Notes: generated by a model not told the origin, from the sequence alone. DNA of 64,000 nucleotides from Paenibacillus sp. CF384 (GCF_900106745.1 NZ_FNNV01000007.1:186001-250000); one strand, 5' to 3'; positions 25,890-34,023 are shown, counted from the first letter of the stretch. Translations and numbers: made by a program.

Positions 25890-27344
25890 CGGGAGGCCAA
25901 ACACCTGGAACTCGAAGATTCTTGCAGCAGTGTTCGTGGTTTGCGTAGGCGTCGTCACGTTCAACTTAATATATCTTGCCGAGACGGAAGCGATATTGTC
26001 TACCGTTATGCTTCTCGTATTATTGGTTACTTTGACTGCCGTGCTCCAATTCGTACCATCATTGCTAACCTGGATATTATAAGCCTTCGTGTTATAGGAG
26101 GCCGTCTCTCCGCCTTCCGATGCGTGCTTGATGATGAATTGATTGACTTGCTTCACGGAGCCAAGGTCGATCTGGAGCCAGCGATTGCTGGACTTGGAGC
26201 ACCATTTGCTATCATTGGCGACGCTGCCGTCCAAGGCTTTGGCTGCAGTCTGCGAGACGGTACACGTACTATCGGCCGTCGCTGGTTTATTAAAGGATAA
26301 ATTCTGATGCTCATATACCTCGAACTCAACGATCCTTGCCGCGGTGTCCGTAGTTTGCGTAGGCGTCGTCACGTTTAATCTGACATACCTGGCCTGCGCA
26401 GCCGGTATATTGTCTACCGTAACGCCGCTCGTATTATTGGTTACGGTAACTACCGTGCTCCAACTTTTGGCGTCGGAACTAACTTGGATGTTGTAGGCTT
26501 TCGTATTATAAGAAGCGGACTGTGCCCCTTCCGATGCGTGCTTGATGACAAATTGGTTCACTGGCTTCACGGAGCCGAGATCAACCTGCAGCCAGCGGTT
26601 CCCGGACATGGAACACCATTTGCTATCATTGACGATGGTGCCGTCCACGGCCTTGGAAGCGTTCTGCGAAGCGATACACGAGCTGTCAGCAGTTGCAGGT
26701 CTATTGAAGGCTAAATTCGGAGAACTCACCGTTATCGTATAGGTAACCTTATTCGTTCCGGATTGCGGAGTTAAGATGAGCTTCATGCCCGTCTCTAGCG
26801 TCGTCGCTTTCGTTATTCCGTCCGCATTGTAGATTTCGAACGTTGCATTCGCTGCCGGCGTGATCGCAGCCTTCAATGCCGTTAACGTGACGTCACTCCC
26901 GACAATTATAGTCTCATTGGCCGTCCCGCCGGTACTGACCGTACCTATTGTCGAGGTTAGCGCAGCGGCGCCGCACTGCGAGTTCCCCCCTGATGCCGCC
27001 CATTTCGCATACAGGGTTACATTTTGAGTGATTGGATCTGACCCTTTGTAGGCTTGTGTCAGCGCTATGTCGTAGTACCAGCCTACGAAGCTGTAGCACT
27101 CCTTCACCGGAATATGCTGAAAGAGTACCGTTCCTCCGGGCGACACGAATTCAGAGTCGATTCTGGAGCCGCCATTCGTTTCATAAGTTACGACCTTTTG
27201 AGTGGGAATGTCCCCTGGATCGCCTCCTGCAAACGCAGGAGATCCGAATGTCAGAATTGAAACGATGAGAGCAAACACCATAAAATAACCTCTTATCTTC
27301 GCTGTATGCCTTTTCTTCCCCTGGCTAAACCTTACCCGCTCCAT
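25473..27344 (-). CDS. Secreted protein with InlB-type repeat and three discoidin (F5/8 type C) domains
   Basis: A 623-residue exported protein. Residues 1-40 are a signal peptide with a basic start and hydrophobic core ending SPAFAGG. Residues 47-115 form an InlB B-repeat-like domain (YETNGG..FVGWYYD..YAKWA). Residues 120-205 look Ig-like. Three discoidin domains of 138 residues each follow (about 208-345, 346-483, 484-621), each with SKAVDG, KWC and LQIDLGSVK motifs. There is no enzyme domain or LPXTG anchor, so it is probably a carbohydrate- or surface-binding protein. Start at 27344 follows GGGGAGCGAG. Confidence 0.85.
   Translation of the reverse strand: MERVRFSQGKKRHTAKIRGYFMVFALIVSILTFGSPAFAGGDPGDIPTQKVVTYETNGGSRIDSEFVSPGGTVLFQHIPVKECYSFVGWYYDIALTQAYKGSDPITQNVTLYAKWAASGGNSQCGAAALTSTIGTVSTGGTANETIIVGSDVTLTALKAAITPAANATFEIYNADGITKATTLETGMKLILTPQSGTNKVTYTITVSSPNLAFNRPATADSSCIASQNASKAVDGTIVNDSKWCSMSGNRWLQVDLGSVKPVNQFVIKHASEGAQSASYNTKAYNIQVSSDAKSWSTVVTVTNNTSGVTVDNIPAAQARYVRLNVTTPTQTTDTAARIVEFEVYEHQNLSFNKPATADSTCTVSQTAAKALDGSVANDSKWCSKSSNRWLQIDLGSVKQVNQFIIKHASEGGETASYNTKAYNIQVSNDGTNWSTAVKVTNNTRSITVDNIASVSARYIKLNVTTPTQTTNTAARIFEFQVFGLPNLAFNKSATVDSTCTATQIASKAVDGSVINDSKWCSKSSNLWLQIDLGSVKQVNQFVIKHASEGGETASYNTKAYNILVSTDGTNWNKVVSVTNNTGGISVDKITAVPARYVKLNVTVPTQTTNLAARIYEFEVYGPS
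25890..26303 (-). repeat. Discoidin repeat 2 (414 bp)
   Basis: Middle copy, exactly 414 bp, beginning NLSFNKPATADSTC. Confidence 0.8.
26304..26717 (-). repeat. Discoidin repeat 1 (414 bp)
   Basis: First copy, exactly 414 bp, beginning NLAFNRPATADSSC. Confidence 0.8.
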
Positions 27345-27614
27345 CACTCGCTCCCCTTCCAATAATACGAACTGTAGCACCGTTCATATTGGTATTCGCT
27401 GCAACTCGGAAGAATGCATGTTTATCAAGGATCCCGAGCCTTATGTATAGGCAAAACAAATAGCCCATAAATGGATTTTGTATAGATGAACGTTGCCATT
27501 GCAAGCCAATCCATCCGGAAAAATCCCTCATGAGCTATTCCCATCTTAGCATACCTGCTGGTCTATTCATAATGGAGAAGCATATAGGTATAGAAACGCT
27601 AACGGAGGAATACT

Positions 27615-28187
27615 ATGGCGAAATCAGAGCAAGAATACATCCTCGGTATTAAGATCGCGAGGGCGATGCAAGCCGGCCCCAGACATATCACCAAAGACGC
27701 GACAGTTGCAGAGCTGGGGGCAAACGGCAAGCTGATTATTCTGCGTCAGGGCACAAACCACTGGGTCTGCTTTCCCGGAGATGAGAATCAGATCGGTAAT
27801 CCTCCTATGTGCGCCGATCCCATGGGTCTGCAATGGACGATGGACATTATAGCCAAGAGACCGCGTCCTACGAATAGGGCTCCGGGTCTGATCTATATGC
27901 TATGCGGCGCCACGCAGCACAGCGTCACCGATCCGTTCGATCGAACAAGCCCCGCTATCCCGATTGGTCCGCACTGGATGATCCTTTGGCCATATAACGC
28001 CAGGCAGTCCGGACTGCCGAATACGGTCAGGGATGCCGGCGCTTGGGTCATGTTCGACGGAACTCCTTACGCCTATCTCCACATCTGCGGTACACCTTGG
28101 GTCGGCAACGTCTACGATGTGAATAACCCCGGCGATCAGGTTCCGATCTGGACCATGGAATATGGCCCCCAAACAGAGCCAAAATGA
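27615..28187 (+). CDS. Conserved protein of unknown function
   Basis: A 190-residue protein with no membrane segments or obvious export signal. The C-terminal half has a striking aromatic, Gly/Pro-rich block: IGPHWMILWPYNA, NTVRDAGAWVMF, PYAYLHICGTPW. I recall related uncharacterised proteins in diverse bacteria but no function. The ATG follows AACGGAGGA. It is divergent from the discoidin-repeat gene and convergent with the oxidoreductase at 28220; no operon partner. Confidence 0.65.
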   Translation: MAKSEQEYILGIKIARAMQAGPRHITKDATVAELGANGKLIILRQGTNHWVCFPGDENQIGNPPMCADPMGLQWTMDIIAKRPRPTNRAPGLIYMLCGATQHSVTDPFDRTSPAIPIGPHWMILWPYNARQSGLPNTVRDAGAWVMFDGTPYAYLHICGTPWVGNVYDVNNPGDQVPIWTMEYGPQTEPK

Positions 28188-28219
28188 TTTGTTCCGTCAT
28201 TAATGCGGCAATAGTCTTT

Positions 28220-28807
28220 TTATTGGTTAATCGTGAGAAAATAACGATTAACCTTTTTCAGTTTCTCCTTATGCTTGCCTCGTGAACTCTCCATATTGCC
28301 AAACTCAAAGAACTTTACATGTTTAATGCCCACAAAGTTGAAGAGCGCTCTTCGCATTAATATCTTATGGGCGTTATGAAGCCATAGTAATGGATAAAAA
28401 GCCGGTCCTTTCATGGTAGAGATGCAAACGACCGACTTGCCTTTCAGAAGACCTTCCGGAAAAGCACCGCCATTCTCCCTATAAGCAAATCCCGATGCAA
28501 ACATCTGATCGATATAGCCCAGAAGCAGAGCCGGAGGACGCCCCCACCAAATCGGATAAATGAGCACAATTTTGTCGGCCCAGAGAAGCTGCTCTCTATA
28601 CTTGGCGAGATCAGGGTCCATATGCATGTCTCTTCTCCGCTTATTCTCGTTAAAAATCAGAACCGGATTAAACCCTTCTTCGTACAAATCCAATACTCTT
28701 ACCTCTTCGATCCGACCATTCCCATTGCACCCGTTAACGACCTCTTGCAAGAAAGCATAACTCAAGCTCTGGTGATTGGGATGCGTAAAAATAACCAACG
28801 TTTTCAT
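28220..28807 (-). CDS. Flavodoxin-fold NAD(P)H oxidoreductase
   Basis: A 195-residue enzyme of the KefF/MdaB-like quinone reductase family: N-terminal LVIFTHPNHQSLSYAF for FMN phosphate binding, IVLIYPIWWGRPPALLLGYI in the middle and the conserved FASGFAYRENGG. It likely reduces quinones or other electrophiles with NAD(P)H in the cytoplasm. The gene is divergent from a MarR regulator, and its TTGACA-18-TATTTT promoter and ribosome site are flanked by MarR-type palindromes, pointing to repression relieved by reactive electrophiles. Confidence 0.87.
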   Translation of the reverse strand: MKTLVIFTHPNHQSLSYAFLQEVVNGCNGNGRIEEVRVLDLYEEGFNPVLIFNENKRRRDMHMDPDLAKYREQLLWADKIVLIYPIWWGRPPALLLGYIDQMFASGFAYRENGGAFPEGLLKGKSVVCISTMKGPAFYPLLWLHNAHKILMRRALFNFVGIKHVKFFEFGNMESSRGKHKEKLKKVNRYFLTINQ

Positions 28808-28823
28808 AAGCCCACCTCTTTAC

Positions 28824-28837
28824 TTATCATTTGATAA
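28824..28837. promoter_or_regulatory. MarR operator candidate 1
   Basis: TTATCATTTGATAA, perfect TTATCA/TGATAA arms, just downstream of the oxidoreductase -10. Confidence 0.65.
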
Positions 28838-28841
28838 CAAT

Positions 28842-28871
28842 AAAATAGCACATTCTTATTTTTGTTGTCAA
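28842..28871 (-). promoter_or_regulatory. Promoter of the NAD(P)H oxidoreductase
   Basis: Minus-strand TTGACA (28866-28871), 18 bp, TATTTT (28842-28847). Confidence 0.6.
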
Positions 28872-28892
28872 ATGATAATTGTTATTTGATAA
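28865..28892. promoter_or_regulatory. Tandem MarR operators 2 and 3 inside the marR promoter
   Basis: TTGTCAAATGATAA (28865-28878) and TTGTTATTTGATAA (28879-28892) abut head to tail. On the plus strand TTGTCA-17-GATAAT (28865-28893) forms the marR promoter, so both sites lie wholly inside it. Confidence 0.65.
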
Positions 28893-28926
28893 TCGGTTTG
28901 CTATTGTTTCATAAAGAGGTGATTTG

Positions 28927-29355
28927 ATGCTTACGAACGCGTTATTTCAGAAATTCGTTACCTTCATATCTGCCGTCCATCAAACGACGCATGAGATGAC
29001 TAAGGACGCCAGATCCATTGAAATTACGGCCCTGCAATATAAAATTTTGGAGTACGTTGCCATTAATCAGCCTGTCAATCTTAGCGATATTAGCGATTGC
29101 ATGCATATGTCCATGCCAAACACCAGTCGCGAGCTAAGGAAACTAAGCGAAAAACAGCTTTGCAGCAAAACTTCCGAAACGGAGGACAAGCGTAAACAGT
29201 CTATCCGGCTTTCCGAAAGAGGGGAAGCGTTAATGACAGCTTCTTTTCAAGCCGCAGAAGCGCAGTTTCTCAAACGAATTGAAACGGTTTCCGATCAAGA
29301 ACGACAGGATATTGAGCGTGCGCTCGATCTTCTGAGCTCTAAAGTTTTTTATTGA
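28927..29355 (+). CDS. MarR-family transcriptional regulator
   Basis: A 142-residue regulator with the MarR winged helix (NLSDISDCMHMSMPNTSREL then the wing ETEDKRKQSIRLSERG). No conserved N-terminal cysteine of the OhrR type is evident, so the ligand is probably a small aromatic or quinone. The ATG at 28927 follows AGAGGTGA. It is divergent from the NAD(P)H oxidoreductase and shares with it a region holding three related palindromes, so it probably represses both genes. Confidence 0.87.
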   Translation: MLTNALFQKFVTFISAVHQTTHEMTKDARSIEITALQYKILEYVAINQPVNLSDISDCMHMSMPNTSRELRKLSEKQLCSKTSETEDKRKQSIRLSERGEALMTASFQAAEAQFLKRIETVSDQERQDIERALDLLSSKVFY

Positions 29356-29375
29356 AGAAAGCCGGTTAAACAGCC

Positions 29376-29416
29376 AAGAACCTCTCCGATACTTCATCGA
29401 AGAGGTTCTTTCGTTT
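29376..29416 (+). terminator. Terminator of marR
   Basis: AAGAACCTCT pairs with AGAGGTTCTT, followed by TCGTTT. Confidence 0.75.
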
Positions 29417-29464
29417 ATATCAGATAGGAGTGCAAGTATACTATAAAAGAAAAAAATATTTCAT

Positions 29465-29490
29465 TGTAACGAACTATGAATTTATCGGAT
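29465..29490 (+). promoter_or_regulatory. Possible ECF-type autoregulatory promoter
   Basis: TGTAAC (29465-29470) then, 15 bp later, CGGAT (29486-29490), resembling Bacillus ECF promoters though the spacing is 1-2 bp short. A TTTATA-17-TATACT sigma-A alternative lies just upstream. Confidence 0.35.
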
Positions 29491-29513
29491 ATATAGTCGA
29501 AGGGAGTGAGAGA

Positions 29514-29993
29514 GTGGCGGAGGACATAGAAGAAATTTATAAACAGTATGCAAAAAGCGTCTTCCGATATTTACTTAGCCTTACTCATGACGAAGATTTG
29601 GCCGAGGAATTAACGGGGGAAACCTTTTATCGCGCTGTATATTCTATCCATACCTATAACGGCTCCTGCAAGATAAGTGTATGGCTTTGCCAAATCGCCA
29701 AGCACGTGTGGTATCAGGAGCTTGGGAAACGAAAAAGGCATCCAAATCAAGAGCTGCAGGAGGATGTGCCTTCGCCGAATATGTCGCCGGAGGAAGCCCA
29801 CCTATTCCAAAATAACAAAATGGACTTGTATCGAGCTATTCACCAATTAAGTGAACCTATGCGGGAAATTGTCCACATGCGTATATCCGGCGAATTTTCC
29901 TTCGCGGAAATCGGTGAAATACTTGGCAAAAGCGAAAATTGGGCACGTGTCACTTTCTACCGAGCTAAACAAAAAATGATGGAGGCGTTATAA
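29514..29993 (+). CDS. ECF-type RNA polymerase sigma factor
   Basis: A 159-residue sigma-70 family protein with region 2 (IYKQYAKSVFRYLLSLTHDE, then LAEELTGETFYRAVYSIHTY) and region 4 (EIVHMRISGEFSFAEIGEIL, then GKSENWARVTFYRAKQKM). The GTG at 29514 is 7 bp after AGGGAG and gives the standard ECF length; upstream in-frame codons would add 28 unrelated residues. Its stop is directly followed by the anti-sigma ATG. Likely controls an envelope or stress response through release from that anti-sigma factor. Confidence 0.88.
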   Translation: MAEDIEEIYKQYAKSVFRYLLSLTHDEDLAEELTGETFYRAVYSIHTYNGSCKISVWLCQIAKHVWYQELGKRKRHPNQELQEDVPSPNMSPEEAHLFQNNKMDLYRAIHQLSEPMREIVHMRISGEFSFAEIGEILGKSENWARVTFYRAKQKMMEAL

Positions 29994-30605
29994 ATGGTCA
30001 AATGTCATATTGTCCAAGACATTATGCCAAGCTACATAGACGGCTTGCTCAGTCCGGAAACCGAACATGACATCCGGCAACACATTGAGGAATGCGAGGC
30101 CTGCCGTACGCTTCATGCTAAGCTGTCCACTTCAATAGACAATGCCGATTTACATGTAAATAAGAAAGAAATCGATTTTCTGAAGAAAGTAAGAACAAAA
30201 ACAACAAAGAAAGTGGTACTAGGATTTACAGTTCTCCTATTGATTATTGCATTGTTAACTTACTTGTTGGCTATTGGCCCCTCTGTCCGCAAGGAAAATC
30301 TCATCTATACAACCAGCGTTGTGGGGGACACGTGGCGAATAAATATGGAGCTTACAAACGGCAAAGCCTTGCTTGTCAAAACAGAGCCGATTTATGGCGA
30401 AAAAGACAGCAATGGTATTAAGCCTGTTGTTGGCGTACTTGTAAAACCTCACGAATTGCTGCCTTCTCCAATCTTAGAAAGCGATAATAATTCCTTTATG
30501 TTTGGCAGCACGATTGACAGTTTCAACAAGCGTAATTATAAAGTCGTTCTTCGGTTAGCGGATGGGGACATTGTTTTTACATCAGCTAATTATAATAAGC
30601 GGTAA
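29994..30605 (+). CDS. Membrane anti-sigma factor with zinc-finger N-terminus
   Basis: A 203-residue protein: N-terminal putative zinc-finger domain with CHIVQDIMPSYIDGLLSPET and the HIEECEAC ligands, one transmembrane helix around residues 74-95, and an extracellular domain of about 105 residues. This layout is that of ZAS-type anti-sigma factors that hold an ECF sigma at the membrane. It starts on the base after the sigma gene stop. The outer domain is the presumed sensor; what it detects is unknown. Confidence 0.82.
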   Translation: MVKCHIVQDIMPSYIDGLLSPETEHDIRQHIEECEACRTLHAKLSTSIDNADLHVNKKEIDFLKKVRTKTTKKVVLGFTVLLLIIALLTYLLAIGPSVRKENLIYTTSVVGDTWRINMELTNGKALLVKTEPIYGEKDSNGIKPVVGVLVKPHELLPSPILESDNNSFMFGSTIDSFNKRNYKVVLRLADGDIVFTSANYNKR

Positions 30606-30625
30606 CCTTGGGTTTCTTCTCTCTT

Positions 30626-31513
30626 TCATTCCGCCCAATTTCTTCGAAACAAGCGCGAAGGACGGTGGCCGGCATTCTCCGTATAATGATCGGTCTCAGA
30701 CACGAGGTCGGCTACTTTGCGCCTGAAGTTAGCCTTTAACAGCTCTTTGTCCAGAATCACCTCGTACACTTGCTGTAATTCCGTAAGGGTAAACAGCCTT
30801 GGCATTAAGTGCAAGGCAATATCGGTATCATTCGTTTCCCCTCGCAGCCGTTCAATCGCACAGGCAATTATTTTTGCATGGTCGAAAGCTAATCCATCAT
30901 TCGACACGATCTCGAAGCCGATAGACTTCGAGGTCGGCTTTGCCGTTACGGTCCGATTTACCACCGCCGTAAGCTGCACCTCCTCGGAATGAAGCTTTAG
31001 CTCGTAGGACCACGTTTTAGCGTATCCCTCTTCCAGCAATTCTTTGTGCTCTCGCACAAGCCGGTAGCTCACCTTGAACCAGTGTGCGTCTTCGGCGTCG
31101 TCCCCTGCCTTTAGCCGGAATCGACTGCTATCGATCAAAGCCATATAACTGCAGCTCATTACCCAGGTCCGGGGATCCCGTCCGACATCGCTAAAAGTAT
31201 GTAACTGCTCCAAATAGACGTCATCCACGCCTGTTTCCTCGCGCAATTCCCGCACGGCCGCCTGCTCCGCGGTCTCGTTAGGCCGAACAAAACCGCCTGG
31301 CAGCGCCCATTTGCCCAAATAGGGATGCCCTCCGCGGCGAATAAGCAGCATACGCAGTTCCTTTTCCGGAAGCTTGCGATAATTGTCCTCCTCCGTGTTC
31401 GTCACCGTAAAAATAACCATATCTGCGGCTACAGAAGGTCGCTCGTAATCCCCTGCCCGGTATTGCGCCAGAAATTCTTGCTCCGTAAGTCCGTCACGAT
31501 CATGCGTATCCAA
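30626..31513 (-). CDS. NrtR-like Nudix protein (NAD regulator or ADP-ribose hydrolase)
   Basis: A 295-residue protein: Nudix domain at residues 30-165 with an intact Nudix box (GFVRPNE then REETGV region, positions about 85-107), and a C-terminal winged-helix-like domain (TELQQVYEVILDKELLKANF). That fusion defines NrtR regulators of NAD metabolism, which bind ADP-ribose, and some related hydrolases. Placement after pnuC and nadR genes supports NAD-linked regulation. The full catalytic box suggests that it may still hydrolyse ADP-ribose. TTG start at 31513, 8 bp after GGGGG. Confidence 0.82.
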   Translation of the reverse strand: MDTHDRDGLTEQEFLAQYRAGDYERPSVAADMVIFTVTNTEEDNYRKLPEKELRMLLIRRGGHPYLGKWALPGGFVRPNETAEQAAVRELREETGVDDVYLEQLHTFSDVGRDPRTWVMSCSYMALIDSSRFRLKAGDDAEDAHWFKVSYRLVREHKELLEEGYAKTWSYELKLHSEEVQLTAVVNRTVTAKPTSKSIGFEIVSNDGLAFDHAKIIACAIERLRGETNDTDIALHLMPRLFTLTELQQVYEVILDKELLKANFRRKVADLVSETDHYTENAGHRPSRLFRRNWAE

Positions 31514-31525
31514 CGACTTTACCCC

Positions 31526-32536
31526 CTAAATATGCAGCTCTCCGAAATAGTTGCGGTAAGGTTCAAACTTCTCCAGCACCTTGTCTACCTGACGCATGCG
31601 TTCCTCCAGCGTCCCCCTTAATGTGATAAAGGGGATTCTCCGCTCCTTGAGATCCGCAATAATTTGCTTGTGGAAGACTTGCCGTTTCTGATTCCCGCTT
31701 CGATCCCACGTATCGTCATAAGGAATATCGTCGTCGCAGAGGAAAAACAGGTCATAACGCTGTGCATTTTCGAGGGCGATTCTGATTAGGCGTTCAGGAG
31801 CACGTCCGTGGTAATCCAAGGCAAACATATACGTAGTAATGGCATTCGTATCGACAAAGAGATATCGGTTGGCTTCCAACAGTGCTTGCTCTTCCCGTTC
31901 GATATGGCCTATGGCAATTTCATCAAACGCTTCAAACCCAATTCGGCGGTCCACCTGATGCTCGGTCCAATAATCCCTGCCATACTCGCTGGCGAATTTC
32001 GTCTGATACTGACGGGCCAACGCCTCGGTAATCGTTGATTTGCCTGTCGACATCGCTCCTACGAAGACGACTTTCGTGATGAGATCCCTATATACGATAT
32101 CGCTGACATATGCCCGATGTTGGTAGGGATCTTTACGAATCATCGTCGCTGATATGGGCACGCTCTGGCGGGCTTCGTCGACGCGGCGGTCTTCTGCGCC
32201 TAGAGCGATGCTCATATGCTTGCCGTAAAACTCGCTCGAGTAGAAGTGCGTCACTTGCTCCCCGTTCAATAACCCAAGAATATACTGCTCTTCCCGAATC
32301 TCATGCGCTCTGTCGTCAGAATACCCGTCCGGACCATCCCATGCTTCGATTACCCGAACGGACGGATAGAGTTTGCGAATCCAGTTCGCCCGAATATGAA
32401 GGGGAATTGGTGTAACCGGCGTATCGTATATGACAACAATTAGTTCTTCGACTTCGTTCAGCGCTGTTTCTATCATGAATTGATGCCCCTTATGCAGCGG
32501 CGCGAACTTGCCAAGCGTTAATCCCAGCTTCTTCAT
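31526..32536 (-). CDS. nadR: NadR-like NMN adenylyltransferase / ribosylnicotinamide kinase
   Basis: A 336-residue bifunctional enzyme. The N-terminal nucleotidyltransferase domain has LGLTLGKFAPLHKGHQ and the VPISATMIR (ISxTxxR-type) motif. The C-terminal kinase has a P-loop at VGAMSTGKSTITEALA and DTNAITT. Together they would phosphorylate imported nicotinamide riboside to NMN and adenylate it to NAD. It lacks the N-terminal helix-turn-helix of enterobacterial NadR, so regulation probably falls to the NrtR-like protein downstream. ATGA overlap with pnuC shows coupling. Confidence 0.88.
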   Translation of the reverse strand: MKKLGLTLGKFAPLHKGHQFMIETALNEVEELIVVIYDTPVTPIPLHIRANWIRKLYPSVRVIEAWDGPDGYSDDRAHEIREEQYILGLLNGEQVTHFYSSEFYGKHMSIALGAEDRRVDEARQSVPISATMIRKDPYQHRAYVSDIVYRDLITKVVFVGAMSTGKSTITEALARQYQTKFASEYGRDYWTEHQVDRRIGFEAFDEIAIGHIEREEQALLEANRYLFVDTNAITTYMFALDYHGRAPERLIRIALENAQRYDLFFLCDDDIPYDDTWDRSGNQKRQVFHKQIIADLKERRIPFITLRGTLEERMRQVDKVLEKFEPYRNYFGELHI

Positions 32537-33210
32537 GCCAAAGCCTCCTTTGCCCCTCTATTCCAGATATAGTAACCGTATCCCGCGTTAACCAAATAAG
32601 CACTCCACATGATGATCATCATCAATCCATCTTCGCTTCCATCCAACGTTCGGACAATCCAGAGCAGCACGGTGAATATATTCAGAACCATATAGAGGAG
32701 CCATTGTTCCTTGAATCTTCTCACCATTAGAATGGTGGCCACGACGGATAGCACTGTTGTTAGGGCATCCATATAAGGAGCGTTCTGACCTTTAATGAAG
32801 GATAATCCGAACCCCACTAACAGGGAGCCCAATAAACAGACAATTCCTACGAGCAACAAGCCCTTCATCTTCATCTCGCGCATGGACAACCTGCCGCCTT
32901 GCAAATTCTTTCGCCACATATAGAAACCAACGACATTCATGGGGACGAAGAATAGCAAATTCAACATGACTTCTCCAAATAATCCGTTTATATAAGCCAA
33001 ATAAGCATAACCAACCGTATTATACATGCCGAAGACATAACTCATCAGCATACCCTTCGCCGTGAGCACCACGCATAGCACCCCGGTGATAAATACCGTG
33101 AACCCGAATATAGAATCCTTGGAGAGAACATTAAACAAGGCAGCAATCAAAGTAAACAAAACCAACCAACTCAATTCAAACCAATTCCAACTGCCTACAT
33201 ATCTCCTCAC
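32533..33210 (-). CDS. pnuC: PnuC nicotinamide riboside transporter
   Basis: A 225-residue membrane protein with about seven hydrophobic segments and PnuC hallmarks such as FGMYNTVGYAYLAYINGLFG and the aromatic NVVGFYMWRKN. PnuC proteins move nicotinamide riboside by facilitated diffusion, trapped by the NadR kinase. First gene of the pnuC-nadR-nrtR operon. GTG start at 33210 with GGGGGATG 6-8 bp upstream. An imperfect 29-bp inverted repeat at 33256-33284 may be the NrtR operator. Confidence 0.88.
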   Translation of the reverse strand: MRRYVGSWNWFELSWLVLFTLIAALFNVLSKDSIFGFTVFITGVLCVVLTAKGMLMSYVFGMYNTVGYAYLAYINGLFGEVMLNLLFFVPMNVVGFYMWRKNLQGGRLSMREMKMKGLLLVGIVCLLGSLLVGFGLSFIKGQNAPYMDALTTVLSVVATILMVRRFKEQWLLYMVLNIFTVLLWIVRTLDGSEDGLMMIIMWSAYLVNAGYGYYIWNRGAKEALA

Positions 33211-33255
33211 GCTGCATCCCCCACTTCAAAGCTTGTTCTTCATCCAATTGACTTC

Positions 33256-33284
33256 GTAACTTATTGATATTTTCAACTTGTTAC
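33256..33284. promoter_or_regulatory. Imperfect inverted repeat upstream of pnuC, candidate NrtR operator
   Basis: GTAAC-N3-TTGA-TATTT-TCAA-N3-GTTAC, two-part symmetry over 29 bp in the promoter region of the NAD salvage operon. Confidence 0.5.
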
Positions 33285-33327
33285 TATCAACATAACAGAT
33301 GAATCAATGACGCGCAAGGGAAATAAA

Positions 33328-33362
33328 GTAAAAGACCTACCCCATAGGGATAGGCCTTCTTC
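33328..33362 (-). terminator. Terminator of the YflT-like gene
   Basis: AAGGCCTATCC pairs with GGGTAGGTCTT on the minus strand followed by TTACTTTATTT. Confidence 0.7.
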
Positions 33363-33387
33363 TGTTTATAGGTGTAGGTTCTTAGCC

Positions 33388-33792
33388 TTAGAAAGGCGTG
33401 TAACCCGGGTAGTAGTAGATGGCATCGTCATACTCATCGTTTAGGTATTCCCTGCCGCCCCAGGCGATGACGAGGATTTTGTCCTTGTCCATCTCTCCTT
33501 CGAGATGCTCGGCATAGGGTTCGGAAATTCCGAGTGACCTCATCTTGGCACGAAGCTCGTCGCCGGTTGAGCGGAACACATTCGCAATTGCCGTGCCGAC
33601 GCCCTCAACAGTTACGCCAATCTTCTCGGCGTCCGTGTTCTCGGCGATTCTGGACGTCCTGTCCTTGTCATGGGTCAATACGAAGATGTTGTTTGGATCG
33701 TAGCCTTCCGTTCGGAAGCGATTGACTTCTCGTTGAACCTCGTTCAAGTTGCCCACCGTGTGTACCTTCGTCGTCATCGTTTGAATTGTCAT
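33388..33792 (-). CDS. General stress protein 17M-like (YflT domain) protein
   Basis: A 134-residue soluble protein with the YflT domain layout (VHTVGNLNEVQREVNRFRTE..NNIFVLTHDKDRTSRIAENT and a C-terminal DKILVIAWGG strand). Homologues belong to the sigma-B general stress response in Bacillus; their activity is unknown. AAGGAGG lies 7 bp before the ATG. The DUF1328 gene lies 69 bp upstream in the same direction and may be co-transcribed. No sigma-B promoter was seen. Confidence 0.82.
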   Translation of the reverse strand: MTIQTMTTKVHTVGNLNEVQREVNRFRTEGYDPNNIFVLTHDKDRTSRIAENTDAEKIGVTVEGVGTAIANVFRSTGDELRAKMRSLGISEPYAEHLEGEMDKDKILVIAWGGREYLNDEYDDAIYYYPGYTPF

Positions 33793-33861
33793 TGTAATTC
33801 CTCCTTGTTCATGAATGATTAGAATTGATTTGAAGCTTGAGACTAGACTAGCAGCTTGTAA

Positions 33862-34023
33862 CTAGGCCCGTCGTCTTCCGAAAATCAATGAAACCAAGAA
33901 CATAACCAGGAAGACTACGAAAAGGATCTTCGCGATGCCGGCTAACGCTGATGCGATGCCGAGAAAGCCGAATATGCCGGCGATGATTGCGAAGATGAAA
34001 AACACCATTGCCCATCCTAGCAT
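33862..34023 (-). CDS. DUF1328-type small membrane protein
   Basis: A 53-residue protein ([20 protein letters not shown]..) with two transmembrane helices and a basic FGRRRA end, matching the small DUF1328 (YtjA-like) family found among stress-response genes. The ATG is preceded by AGAGGTGATTGTT. Together with the YflT-like gene downstream it suggests a small stress-response unit. Function of the family is unknown. Confidence 0.8.
   Translation of the reverse strand: MLGWAMVFFIFAIIAGIFGFLGIASALAGIAKILFVVFLVMFLVSLIFGRRRA

Noticed and set aside
25473..26717. Plus-strand open frames opposite the discoidin repeats
   Set aside because: They recur in each repeat only because the sense strand is repeated; no ribosome sites.
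27325..27531. 68-codon minus-strand frame before the discoidin-repeat gene
   Set aside because: It overlaps the real start and has no ribosome site; it is leader sequence.
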